The notes beneath the pieces were generated by a model, which was given only the letters and a program-made list of their open reading frames with translations, was not told the DNA's origin and searched no databases. 64,000 nt of DNA, from positions 33,779 to 97,778 of the forward strand of contig CAJJDN010000157.1 of assembly GCA_905182985.1 (NCBI GenBank), given 5' to 3'. The position numbers were made by a program, and so were the translations under genes. This DNA is from Paramecium sonneborni (lineage: Eukaryota > Ciliophora > Oligohymenophorea > Peniculida > Parameciidae). Position 1 is the stretch's first letter. Each line of letters begins with the position of its first letter. Below are positions 13,675 through 25,592 of this stretch, in pieces.

Positions 13675-15660
13675 TGGAAAAAGAAAAAAGAGTAAGAGTA
13701 ATTTCTTCAATCTAGTGAATCCTGTATTTTAATAAGGATGGAAACAAATTAATTTGTGGATGAAACAAGACAATTTTATTGATTGATATTAATAAAGATA
13801 ATTTACTATAAACATTTACAAAAATTCACATCTTTAAAATATTAGTTATAAAATTTATTTGGAAGATAAAGAGAAGCAGGTTGTAAGCAACAACTAGAAA
13901 TACATATGGTAATCATTGTTAATTATATATTTAAAGAGAATTTGCGGGAATTACTTGATATGATATAATTGCCGTAAAGGTTATGGAAATAGATTTAAAT
14001 GACAATGATGGAATTATGAGTACAATCTTATGATACTATAATTAAAAATACAAAGGAGATAACATTTAAATGATATGGGTTATTGAGGTATTTAAAATGT
14101 GTATTTTTTATAATTATGAATATTTTAGATATAGATTACAAATACTTTGATTATTAAAAATACAAACTTATTTTATATCAGTTTAGATACTAATGATTAA
14201 AATGATTCAATATAAATCTAAGATAAATAATGATTCGATTTGTTACTACATTGAAAAATTCTTTTATTATAATATTAATGGGATATATGAGAGATTAGTA
14301 AATATAAATTAATAAAATTAAATATGACCAACCAGAATATGTTATCTATTTAGGTAGAGTTTTAAGTAAATTCAGCTCATATGATAGATAATCAAAATCT
14401 GAAAAATAATCATCAATTCCTCAAATCAATTTATTTTGAGTTGATAAAAGAATCAAATGAGATCAAACTTAATTGTCTGGTAATTTAGTTTAATATTATT
14501 CAAATAAGATTAGTATCCCGAATTAAAATAGTGAGTTTGAAAAGGTATAGTAATTGAGATGTTATCTTAATTATCAGAATAATAATACATTGTTAATGCC
14601 ATTATTAAAAAGTGTATAAATAATCATCAATATTCAATTATTTTGTTTATAAAAGATTTACAAAAATGATAAATTTGTAAAGGATAAAGAAAAATGGTAT
14701 ACATTTAAGATCAATTAAAAATTAAGTCTAATGATATAATTTAATTCAAAGATATTGAATGGATGAAGTTATTTCAATAATTTATATTCCCATTCTATTC
14801 TACTAGGAGATGAAAAGAAATAATAGAAGTTAAAATAAAAAGAGAAAATGAATATATATAATTTGAATAAATGCATACTTTAAATAATAAATGAAAATAT
14901 TGTCTAAGGGATGCTAAATAGTGGCTGTTTAAAATGAGGATGTTTTTTCAGTTAGGAATGAACAATATCTCAAAAATGAAGATGTAGAATTGTATATATT
15001 TCAGGAAGAAGGTATGAAATCAATAGAATATATTAATTATTAAGATATCATCAAGAAAGGTATTAGATGATGTTGATATTCTAGGTATTAAGAAAATAAG
15101 TGGATCAGATGGTTTAGAAATAGTTATTACTTAATGTGTCAATCCTAATAAATTTATTATGGAATAAAATGACTCAGAATTCAATTGTAATGTAGTTAGA
15201 TAATGGTTAGAGTTTAAATCATAGAATCAATTACATTAGTTTAGTTAACTCTATTAGACACTCAAAGATGTAATATATTTCAATAATAATTTATTAGATT
15301 CAAAATGCATAAACAACAATAACTGAAATCAAATAGTAGGATACAATTGAAACTTTCTAAAGTTGTATGGATCTCTCTGTAATTACTAATAGAAGTGATA
15401 GTGTCAAAGAATTAGAATAGTAGTATGTTAGAGGACAAATGAAATGGGCATAAATTGATATGGAAAATGCTGAACTTGCCTCCAGAATTCAATTATTAGA
15501 AATAGAATTACAATAAAGAAAAGATGAAATTAATAAACTTAAATTCTAATTTGAAAACAATGCTTATCAATTACTATAATCCAAATAATAATTGGGAGAT
15601 GTAATCAATTAAGCTATTGATATTGGACATTAATAAATATTGTCCAAACTTGGATTATGA
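13675..15660 (+). CDS. hypothetical protein with coiled-coil C-terminus; 5' structure unresolved
   Basis: The 3' part is clear. From about 14930 the frame reads DVFSVRNEQYLKNEDVELY, passes a 25-nt intron (about 15061-15085) and a 28-nt intron (about 15269-15296), and ends IDIGHQQILSKLGL before TGA at 15658-15660. The last 120 residues are Gln/Glu/Lys-rich and helical (ELASRIQLLEIELQQRKDE). Further upstream, good-looking segments lie near 14330-14450 (KYDQPEYVIYLGRVLSKF) and 14500-14620, and a candidate start MEKEKRVRVISS lies at 13675. I could not connect them without in-frame TGA codons. A fragment near 13970 (DIIAVKVMEIDL) resembles the kinase Lys strand, but this is weak. It could be a gene with several more introns, one with sequence errors, or a decayed gene. 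Confidence 0.45.
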
Positions 15661-15787
15661 ATATATATATATATATAATAATTAAATATTAAATATCTCC
15701 TAAATTTGTATTACTAAAAATATCATTATTAATATATGACATTCAACTTTCATAATAATCAAGTTATATTATTATAATTAATATAAT

Positions 15788-16656
15788 ATGTTAAATATTA
15801 CTCAAGCATTAAAATAAAGTGTTTAGATTGCTTTCAAAAAGGCTTTTGCTCGTGATTATGAAATTTAAATCCAATTTCAGAATTTAAAGTATTCAACTTC
15901 ATGTCCAGCCACATTTTCTGAGCATTATAAAAATAATTATGTAAAACTGCAAATCTAATAGTCATAGTAAAAAGAATGGAAAGAAACTCTCCTTCCTAAA
16001 GATGTTGCTTAAGAAATCTTGGTTAATTTTTCATCTCCAATTTGGAATTAAATTAAATTGATTTCGAATATAGAAATCACTTAAATGGGTTATATACAAT
16101 TTCAAATAAACAAATAATATTATGATCAAATAATAAATCTCATTGAAACAACATAATGGCCAAATCTTACTCCTATCTACAATACAACCAATATTTATGG
16201 CCCATTTGTTAACTTAAATGGAATTCTAAATAAAACTGAGTAATTATCAAATTTTTATTTTAGTTTGAGAGGACTTCATATCCGAAATAGATTGTATAGT
16301 ATTTTATCTAAATTAAGTAAAAATTGTTATAAATTTAATAATATAAGTAATTAAATTACTAACAATGATTATTTGATTCTTCCAGCCAAAGTAATTAACA
16401 CTTATTATTAGATTTGTTTGCAAATCCATTTAATCCATTTCATTGGGGTTACAATTAAGTCTTAAATGACTCTCTACACTTTGATTCCAAAGATCCATTG
16501 ATTCCTATCTATGGAATTGATGATGTAGAACCTCTCATTCCAACTGTTGAATTAATTGCACATTATCCTTAACTCTTAATTGAATGTCTACAAAATAAAT
16601 CATTCAAATTATTATATCAATTTGAGTTAACTTATCCATAATATTTATTAAAATGA
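15788..16656 (+). CDS. hypothetical protein, weak resemblance to ArgRS N-terminal/DALR regions
   Basis: Begins MLNITQALKQSVQIAFKKAF and stays open to about 16390. The second part, from about 16405 to TGA at 16654-16656, is in another frame (LFANPFNPFHWGY to YPQYLLK). I found no standard intron of the right length between them; only a 21-nt intron (in frame) is visible at about 16391-16411, so one indel or an unusual intron is needed. The order of an N-terminal helix, an IEITQMGYIQFQI strand and a late VELIAHYPQLLIECL helix is reminiscent of arginyl-tRNA-synthetase-like N-terminal and DALR domains. The HIGH and KMSK catalytic motifs are absent, so an enzyme is not claimed. Confidence 0.5.
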
Positions 16657-16783
16657 CTATTAAATCCTATATATTTCGATAGTTTTTCATTATTAATTAA
16701 TTATGCATTAAACAAGAATAACATAAGATATCATATATTCATTATTATTTTAAAATATTTTAAATAATTTTAAATATTCCAAA

Positions 16784-16996
16784 ATGGGCTGTCATAATGC
16801 AAAATTAAAAAAACAACCAACCTTTTTTTCAAACAACCATGAACTTGATAATGAATTCACTATCACTTGGAGCAAAAAGAAATTAACTAAATCCAAATCT
16901 AATACAGAAATTAAATAGGAAAAACAGAATTATCGAATTGATAAAAATCCAATACTCTAAAGAAGATAACAACGATAAACTTTATCTGTTGTATGA
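16784..16996 (+). CDS. small basic protein with acylation-type N-terminus, 70 aa
   Basis: A single uninterrupted frame from ATG 16784 to TGA 16994-16996. It starts MGCHNAKLKKQPTF. Gly2 followed by Cys3 is the classic context for N-myristoylation plus palmitoylation, which would tether the protein to membranes. The rest is Lys/Arg/Gln-rich with no hydrophobic segment and ends NPILQRRQQRQTLSVV. The size and composition suggest a small adaptor or regulatory peptide, but I know of no matching family. It sits between two longer plus-strand genes. Confidence 0.6.
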
Positions 16997-17368
16997 TTGT
17001 TTTGTTTATTTTATTCTTTTCTTTTTTAATCCCCTACAATTTTACTGTTTATATTTATATACTCCTTATACCTTATTATAGCTACATTTAAAATCCTATA
17101 AATTAAATCCTATTTCTTAAGATAATATTATATAGCCAAAATACACCTATCCAATTGACTGTTTATTAAATTTTACTTATTTTGATACCATCTATTTTTC
17201 AGGTATATTTATTATATTAATATACATTCTTCTCTATTTAGATAAAATTAATATATTTGACAATATTCTATCTTTAGTATATAAACTCTTTCAGAAAACA
17301 ATGATACAATAATGGTATATGGTATTATAAACTCTTACAATATTTTAATATCAAAAATTAATCAAAAT
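16997..17368. other. intergenic, no gene seen
   Basis: AT-rich spacer between two plus-strand genes, pyrimidine-rich in its first half. Nothing recognisable was found on either strand. Confidence 0.4.
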
Positions 17369-19420
17369 ATGTATGATAGTTAAAATAGCACTTCAGCAAA
17401 ACTTACAGAACAAATAAAATCTCAGCAAAGTTATAAAATAAGAGAGTTTGAATGGTTTGAAGTTGAAACTAAAATTAGATTGTTTGTCTAAAAATTAATG
17501 GAACCAACAATTAAATAATTACATGAGGATAGAATGATCGTTGATGAATTACAATAAAACTTTAAATCCAACAATAAAGAAGTTTCTTATTTAAGAGAAA
17601 TTGTCTTAAATTAAGGAGCTGGAATACCTATCTTTGATGAATTCAAATAAAAATTTATAGACTTAGAAATGAAACTTGATCAATAAAAACGAGAATCAAT
17701 AGATTAATTTAGCAATTTTAAACAAAGTCTTGATAGTACAGATAATTAAATCTCAAAGTTTTTATAAGCTGTTAGAACACTTGAATATTTTAAAATAAAA
17801 TTAGAATAAGATCTCCATGACATTTAAATAAAAAATGATAATTTCAAATCAAGTGTTGAATAACTCATTAAACAATTATCATCAGATTTAACAGAAAGTA
17901 CTAAAAATTGGAAACTCACTGCAATAGATATTGAATAATAATTTGGTAAGGTGGATAATAAACATTCTGATTTAATTAATGTAGTAAAATAAGAATAAGT
18001 CAAATTGAAACAGATTTCAGATGCCATTCTTGAAATTAACAAAAAACAAAACTCAAATATTAATGCTTTTGAAGTAATAGATACTAAATTAGTTAAAGCA
18101 GATTTATAAATTACAACTTTAAAAAAATAAATTTTAGAAGTTGATCAACTAATCAATAACAATAAATAAGTATAAATGTTTCTTATTTATTATTTACCTA
18201 TGTATATTTAAGCATAGATTAGTGATTCTTTATTCACTTGTTTGCCTTTGAAATTCTTCTTCAAGTTTGCATAATTTGAAAAATAGAAATTTGATTAACT
18301 AGATAAATAATTATTAGAATATAGTGGTGATCCTAATATTTAAATATTAATGGATGAATACACTAAAATATTGGCAGAAGTCACAAAAAGAAATTCAAAA
18401 ATCACTTAAATGATGTTTTTAAATTCAAAAAAAGAATAGAATGATTCCTAATCTTCAGAATCTGATATGGAGAGTGATAATAAAAGTTAAAAAACTAATG
18501 TCAGAAATAGTATTTAAATTAGATAGGATTCAACAAATAACCATAGAAAAGAAAGCATCTATTCCAAAGATGTAATTCAATAGCCAAATTTTGTATCATA
18601 ATAGAAAAAAAACTCTCTCTAATCTAATAATTCTAATTTAAACTTTTATGAAGATTAGATTAAACAAATTAAAGACAATTTTTAATAACAAATTGATGAA
18701 GTTAAATAATTGAATATTAATCTTAAAAATTAAATTATCTAAATCTAAAAGGAAACTAATGATTAAATATTTCTTAATATATCATCATGCTAAAGTAATA
18801 ATCAAAAATTAATAAATACAACCACTAATTAAGTTAAAAATCTGGAAGAAAATATTAAGAAAATATTAAACCAAGAAAATTCAAATTAAAATGAAGTCAC
18901 GATTGATTAAATCAAAGAATTCAAAAAAACCTTCTAAACAATATTACATTTCTTAGTTCTAATTACACATTTATTAATTTAAGATGAAATTGATAGATAA
19001 GGAATCTAACTTATGGGGGCAAAAGATACTTAAATTGATAATGGATTAGTATATACTGGTTAAAGTAAAAAAGGACCATCAATCTAAATAAATGGTGAAT
19101 GTCTATCTTGTTCAGGTCAATCAATATAATTATTATAATGTTTCAAATTAGCTTGTTTGGCATATCATCCATCTGATATAGTAGTTGATGGTAAATCTTT
19201 TAAAAGGGATTAACTATTAGAAATGTGTACCACTTTATTAAGATAAGCTAAATAAGATTTTTTTGATTAAGATCAAAATGTCTTATAGCCACCATCATAA
19301 CCTACAGCATCTAGACAACGAAGTTCTTCCATTCCTATCTCTTCTGGTAGGCTTAATTCTAATTTTAAATTTAATAAAACAAGAAAATTAGCCCCAATGA
19401 CAAACATATAAAATTTGTGA
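17369..19420 (+). CDS. long coiled-coil protein, 683 aa
   Basis: One frame of 684 codons from ATG 17369 to TGA 19418-19420; no intron is required. The first 270 residues are heptad-like and rich in Gln, Lys, Glu, Leu and Ile (IRLFVQKLMEPTIKQLHED, LKKQILEVDQLINNN). A hydrophobic or linker stretch follows near 18175-18290, then a Ser/Asn/Gln-rich middle, another coiled coil (about 18650-18960), and a C-terminal region with a Cys pair (ECLSCSGQS) and a basic Ser-rich tail (ASRQRSSSIPISSGRL). It is probably a cytoskeletal or basal-body type structural protein, judging by composition only. Confidence 0.75.
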
Positions 19421-20350
19421 GTTTTAAATCTTTATATTGTTATCTTTTCTTTTGATTAATTTATCATTTAATCATATCAAATCATCTAATAATTATCTGT
19501 ATATTTATTTTTAAATAATCTATATTTTGAAGGTATTATTCACGAATTTCCTTTTTTCATGACTTCAATTTCATTGTTATTATTTTAAGTTTATATATTC
19601 ATTTATATCTTTATTTTTTAGTATCCTTAAATTTGTATTATGTGTGTTGTATTACTAAAATATTTCAATATAAGGTGATTAGTTTAATTTGTGTTAAATT
19701 ATTTAACAAATACTTTTTCTTTTATAAACATAAATTTATTGAAGATTTATCATTGCTATCCTTTAGGAATATCAAATTATGAAATAATAAAAGAAAGAAA
19801 TTAATCTTAACAACATTCTAATATCATAATTTGTTAAAATAGTTAAATTTCTTATAATGCCAAATGTTCCTATATTTTCATCAAAATTAGTGATTTATAT
19901 TTCTTTATCATATAAATATTTTGTTTAAATATCTAAATACATCTTTAACAAAATAAATCAACCCTTATTTTCATTATCATGGTTTACAAAATTTCTCTTT
20001 TTTAATAATTTGATTGTAACAACTTAAAATAATTTTTTGTAAAATTTTGTTGTATGATTCAATTTAAGGGTTTTGTTTTCATCAAATCTTTCAAAATTTC
20101 GAAATCAATAGCCAATGAAATAAATAATTTAATCTAAGCATAAAAATTATATTAAAAAGGTATTTAATTAATTTTAATTAAATAATAACAAATATGACCT
20201 CCATTAATTCTATTTGATTCATGACTATTATTAATTAAAAACATACAAAGAGAAACATTCCATAAATATTAAAGATAATTAATCAATAATAAACTATAAT
20301 TTTTTAATATAGATTTTTGAAAATGGTGTCATACACAAATTATTAATATT
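19421..20350. other. intergenic, no gene seen
   Basis: 930 nt of AT-rich DNA between the convergent coiled-coil gene and family copy B. No frame on either strand looked protein-like over more than a few dozen codons. Confidence 0.5.
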
Positions 20351-21599
20351 TCATATCAAATCATCAATCAGTAATAGTATTTTATACATAAATAATATTT
20401 CTATTTTTTCTGATACAGGTTCAATTATATTTTTTGAAATGATGGCAAAAATTGCATCATCAATATCTGGATTATTAGAATGTAACCAATATGTATTGTT
20501 AAAATATTAAACAAATTTAGATTGAAATACTTAATCAACAATGTCTTTTTCCAGTTATTTCATTTCTTATTAGGTAATTTCAAATTTATAGTTCTTTTCA
20601 TATTCTTATAAGTTATCTTTTATTTGATATTAAACTAATTCATTAATTTGTTATTTAAGCTTGGATTCTCTCTTTTTTACAATATTATGTTATTCTTAAC
20701 ATTTCATCATATAATCGAATTTAATTTTAGATTTAGATGATAAATGTTGAGTAATAATTGGAATATAATTTTGTAATAAAAATTCAATTACAATTTATCC
20801 ATATTAAGATCCAAATTCAATCATTGAAGTTAAATCTTTATTTATTTTTGGAATTAATTCTTATCTATCAGATCCAAAATAATCATTGTAATTATCATCT
20901 ATTGTTAATGATTAAACCATTTTATTTTTTTAATCATCTTAATATTTATATTTCATTAATATTTCTTTAATGAATGTAATGATTTCAAAAGAAGTTGAAT
21001 TAGATTTACATAAATTAATTATTGGTTGTAAAATTTCTTCAAATATTTCATTTCTTTTTTATAGATTTGTCCATTTTAAGTGAATTGAATTATAACATCT
21101 ATTAATAATGAATATTATAATTTGATTAATTTAATGTGAAGCTTTCATAGATGGTTTAATTTAATTTTCATAAAATGGACATTAGTATCCTGTGAAATGA
21201 ATAGTATAATATAAAAATTAATAAATAAGAGTTGGATATTAACTATTTTGAGTTAATTAAAGCCAAATTCTATGAGTATTAAGATAATTATGTTCAATTC
21301 CTTTAGATTCCATAATTTGTACTTTTTGTAATAAGTTAATAATTAATTGCAATAATTATCCTAAATGAATCATAACAAAGCCTGATTCCTATTAAGAATA
21401 ATAATAATGTATTTATTACAATCCAAAATATCAAATCTATTAATCTAATAAATTTTCGTCGATCTATTTTATAAGTAATACATTTATTAATAAAATCTAA
21501 TTTCATTTATCCAAATTAATCAAAGTCTAAGGTTTTAAATATTTCCTCTTTGTTTTCGAAGGAATACACTTCATCACAACCATAAAACAAATTTAACAT
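20351..21599 (-). CDS. dispersed-family protein, copy B (405 aa), near-identical to copy A
   Basis: Same length (1249 nt) and same 31-nt intron (21389-21419) as copy A at 12186-13434. Most of the gene differs by only scattered substitutions, and about 35 nt of upstream sequence is shared too. The last roughly 35 nt of coding sequence diverge abruptly (A ends LLIDQVI, B ends LLIDDLI) while length is preserved. The C terminus of B is more like copies C and D at that point, which suggests recombination or gene conversion within the family. It lies head to head with relic E. Function unknown. Confidence 0.8.
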
Positions 21600-21700
21600 T
21601 TTTTTAATTATTATTATATTTCTATTAATTATTAAATTACAAATCATTATTGTTAATTTAAATTATATAAAAAAATTTTTTTGTATGAGATTTCTAATTT

Positions 21701-22090
21701 AGTGAAGAAAGAATAGAAAGCTTCCATAAAGGAGTTGAAAAATTAATTGAATAAAGAAAAGTAACAAAAGTAAATACAGACTTATACTTTAATAATCTTA
21801 TTAAAAATTTAAAAAAAGAAGGCTCATTTTTAATAGAAAATATTTTTATAGCAAAGATAAAGTATTTATCTTATTTTTTAATTGCTCGAGTCTTATATAA
21901 AAAATTTGAAAAAGATGATGAATTTATTAAATAAATGAAAGAATATTATAAAAACAATTAAAAATATTAAAGAACAATTCTTAAATTATCAATTAATAAA
22001 TAGAGGTTTGCCAAATTTCTAAAAAATCTTGTTCCAATTTATAGGATTTTTATTAAAAAAATACATAATAATGCATAGGACAATTTTAAA
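21701..22090 (+). pseudogene. relic E of the dispersed family (middle segment only)
   Basis: From 21701 the sequence aligns codon by codon with the middle of copies C and D: a SEE start, KLIEQRKVTKVNTDLYF, then KKEGSFLIENIFIAKIKYL and KKFEKDDEFIKQMKEYY. There is no start region, no conserved N-terminal half and no C-terminal half. After about 21990 similarity fades into unrelated codons, although the frame stays open. It sits between the start of copy B and the end of copy C. This looks like a truncated family copy left by duplication. Confidence 0.65.
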
Positions 22091-22160
22091 CATAATCTTA
22101 TATAAAATATATAATTTCTTTCCTTATTTACATTATAATAATACTATTTCAAATAAAATA

Positions 22161-23419
22161 TCAAATTAGTTCATCAATCATTAATAATATTTTATATGAA
22201 ATTAGCATTTCAACTTCTTCAATTACTATATCTGTTGAAAATTTAGTAATTAAACTTTATTAACATTATTGGATATGATTTTAACTTGTTTTGATAGAAT
22301 AAAATGGAGAATTGTAAAAGTATCTATTTAATTTCATATTAAGAATTCTATTTAAGGAACTATCAATAATTAATTATTTTTCTTCATCTGTAATTTCAAA
22401 TTTAAACTTTTCCATCTCCTTTTATAAATTATCATTGAATATTTATTTAATGATAATTTAAGCATTGTTCTTTAATATTGTTTAATATTTTTCATAATAT
22501 TCTTTCATTTATTTGATAAATTCATCATCTTTTTCAAATTTTTTATATAACAATGCAGCATTTTTAGCGACATGATCTTTATCAAGAACAACAGATAAAA
22601 CCTTCACTTTTGCTAAGAAAATATTTTCTATAAAAAATGACCCTTCTTTTTCTAAATTTTGAATAAGATCTTTAATGTATAATTCTGTATATAATTTTGT
22701 TACTTTTCTTGATTCAATTAATTTTAAAAATCCTTTGCAGTCATCTAAATCAATATATTATTCTTCACTATCATATTTTTGTTTTTATAAAATGCCTATA
22801 ATATAATTTAAAGTATCTAAAATATTCAATTTATCGCATTCTTAAATAATGGGATTGTATATTTCTTTAAGAATCTTGTCTTTTTGAGAATCATTAAAGA
22901 ATATTTTTTTATTCTTAAATTCATTCAAAATGTCTTTAATAATTTTTAAAATTTTCTGTTTTGCTGGAATGGGTATATTTGAACCTTCTTCATATAATTA
23001 ACATTGATATCCTGTAAATGCAATAGAATAATCAATTTTTGTAACATAAACCTTTATTGTTTTATCTAGATCTTTAAAATTCAACCAAATTCTATTATCA
23101 TCTAGATATAAATGTTCAATTTTATATTTATCTTCTAATTTTATGACTTTCTTTAATAAATCAAGAAAAATAGTTAAGAGTTATCCCAAATAAATTTTAG
23201 CATAATTCTCTGTCTAAAATACTTGATTTATATATATACAATCAAATAAATTAAATCGCTTAATCTAAGACATTTAGATCGATCAATCTGATATTCAATT
23301 ACTTTTTCATCTTAATAAATATTTACAAATCCAATTGAATCTACTTTAAGAATCTCATTTAATGATTTTATATCCTCATAAGAATAATATTAAAAAGTCT
23401 AGTATTCCATTCCTTACAT
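22161..23419 (-). CDS. dispersed-family protein, copy C (410 aa)
   Basis: ATG at 23419, TGA at 22161-22163, one 26-nt intron (23214-23239); 1233 coding nt. It is an almost identical inverted counterpart of copy D (31079-32337), with the same length, the same intron and about 60 nt of shared upstream DNA. The core reads IDRSKCLRLSDLIYLI, then YLGQLLTIFLDLLKKV, then HLYLDDNRIWLNF, then IKVYVTKIDYSIAF and FTGYQC. If aligned to a protein kinase C-lobe, HLYLDDNRIWL would occupy the HRDLKPENI loop and KIDYSIA the DFG region, so catalysis would be lost; this is inference. A block of about 25 residues near 22557-22630 differs completely from D while both sides match. Confidence 0.8.
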
Positions 23420-23532
23420 TTTTTTATTTATATTAATTATAATATTAACTAATTCTATTAAATTAAATTTTTATATTTTTTGAATAAAAAATAAAATTTT
23501 GATTTTTGTTCTTGAATGATGTAAATAATTTA

Positions 23533-25592
23533 TCATTAGATAAACATGATGATGGCAAACATCATAAAAGACCAGATGTATCCATATTCTTCACATTCAG
23601 TTTATTCAATAGTTCCGCAATCTGGTTTGTTGTATTACTTAGCTTCTTCAGCTGTTGGGCATTAAGAATTGGCATCTTTTTTAATACATTCTACAGTAGT
23701 AGAACCAACAGCTTTAGCAGAAGAGACTTCAGCACCATCAGTAGTTGTAGCGTCTTCTAAGAATCTAAATCTTCTAGCTGCAGCTGGATCTTCAAGTTTA
23801 CCATTGACTGAGAATTCAACATTATTAGCAATCAGATCAACATTTAATGTATAAATAGTTTATCCAGCTTGTTTTTATTATGAAGTGGGCTTCAATTTTT
23901 TATTGACTCCATCACCTGTAATAGTGACATCAGCATCTCCGACTTTCCATTATTCAAATCCTGTTTATTTGACTCTTTGAACAACATAGAAATTTTATTT
24001 AGCATAGACTTATGGTTAATCAACTAGAGTTGAACAGGTTTAATCACTACAGAATCCAACTTCAGTTTCTGCTCTTGAAACACAATTATCTTCAGTTGCA
24101 CAAGCAGGAGTATCATCTTAAGCTTCAGATGTAGCTTTAGCTGATAATACATTTCCATCTAAATCAACTGCAACAAAGAATGTGAAGAAGAATTATGCTA
24201 ATTTCTTCTCTTAGATTGTGAGTTTGACTGAATAGTAACCAGTATAAACAATCTTGTCAATTTATTCATCTTTGAATAATTTGCTATCAAGATCTGCATT
24301 CAAGATTGTGAATTCCCAAGTTCTTAATTATTTATCATCATCATAACTGCTTGTAATAGTTGATTCATCTAATGTTTCACTTAAGAAACTTGGTCTATAT
24401 CTGTATATTGATCTTTCTACACAAGCATTGGCATTCCCATCTGATTTAACAAGAGATTTATCTTTTTAATCAGGGAATACAAGTTGTACAACAACATCTT
24501 TATTGTCATTGAAGTCAGCTTTTCCATCAAATTTTATTGGAAGCTTTTTCTTTCCACCTTCTTATTTGCTTTAAACTTTGTCTAAGTTTTCACATGTTTA
24601 AGCTACACATCTATTTTTGAAAACAACTTCAGTATCGGCACAAGTGACTTCAACTTCAACACATTGTTCTTATTATTCTGAGTCTTCATTCCATTATCCT
24701 TTTGATTAAGGAGGTGCTTGAGGTTTACCTTATCCTCCTTATCCTTATCCACCTTATCCTTATCCTCCTTATCCTTATCCTCCTTATCCTTATCCTCCTT
24801 ATCCCATTTATCCTTATCCACCTTATCCGGTTTAACCTTATCCTCCTTATCCCATTTATCCTTATCCGCCTTATCCCATTTATCCTTATCCGCCTTATCC
24901 GGTTTAACCTTATCCACCTTATCCCATTTAGCCTTATCCACCTTATCCCATTTATCCACCTGGTTATTATTAAGTTCCACCTGGTTATTATGTTCCTGTT
25001 GGCTATTATTAAGTTCCAGTTGGAGGTTATTAAGTTCCTGTTGGTTATTATTATGTTCCAGTTGGAGGTTATTAAGTACCTGTTGGTTATTACTATGTTC
25101 CAGTTGGAGGTTATTATTGAGTTGTTTAAGTTCCTGGTAGTTGATTTCCAGGTAGGGTTTATTAAGTTGGTTATTATTGTCCTGATTATTAACCCTATTA
25201 TGTTCCTTATTATTGTCCTTAAGCTTATGTTGGTAAGCATTTCTTGGCCTTTCCTCCTGTTTATGGACCACCTTATTGACCGCCTTATTGACCACCTTAT
25301 TGACCACCTTACTGGCCACCTTATTGCATACCACCTTATTACATTCCACCTTATTATTGGCCTCCTGGTTATTAGCCACCTAAAAATCATAAGATATTAT
25401 TAGATACCAGATGTATTTTATTATCCTTGTTGACCAGTAGGGGCACCTTATGTCGAGCCTGATGTTCCAGAGCCAGCTAGATTAAATTAATTTAATCATC
25501 TTACGTTGACCAGATGGTGGAGCACTTTATGTGAGTTGTGTGAACACTGAAGAGACAATGCAAAGGAGTAGTAAAATTTTGATGATTTTCAT
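23533..25592 (-). CDS. secreted Gly/Gln-repeat protein with C-terminal hydrophobic tail, 667 aa
   Basis: ATG at 25592 gives a signal peptide (MKIIKILLLLCIVSSVFTQ). Introns at 25477-25504 and 25380-25407 (28 nt each) leave 2004 coding nt, exactly 668 codons with the stop at 23533-23535. The first third is a low-complexity domain: GGQQ-type repeats, then PPTGTQQQ repeats, then GQGGQGQMGQ repeats, with Gln mostly encoded by TAA. The remainder is an ordinary extracellular-looking domain with paired Cys residues (CVEVEVTCAD, DNCVSRAETEVGFC, CIKKDANSQC) and a Cys-containing end followed by a hydrophobic tail (IWSFMMFAIIMFI), consistent with a membrane or GPI-type anchor. A surface-coat or secreted structural role is likely but unproven. 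Confidence 0.8.
24700..25380 (-). repeat. in-gene tandem repeats encoding Gly/Gln/Thr/Pro
   Basis: Imperfect short tandem units inside the secreted Gly/Gln-repeat gene: 15-18-nt units coding GQGGQ at 24730-24960, 27-42-nt units coding PPTGTQQQPTGTQQ at 24960-25140, and 12-nt GGQQ units at 25250-25380. TAA on the coding strand reads Gln. Because TAA/TAG dominate and TGA is absent, several other frames on both strands also stay open here; those are shadows. Confidence 0.8.

Noticed and set aside
13970..14035. Protein kinase domain in the 13675-15660 gene
   Set aside because: One VAVK-like fragment is present but no HRD or DFG motif follows in any frame.
24700..25380. CRISPR-like repeat array
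   Set aside because: Repeats are directly adjacent, short and in coding frame, with no unique spacers; the genome is a ciliate.
24702..25403. Long plus-strand Leu/Ile- or Ser/Leu-rich proteins
   Set aside because: These are antisense shadows of the Gly/Gln repeat gene; its own frame has a signal peptide, closes with two introns and continues into a Cys-containing domain.
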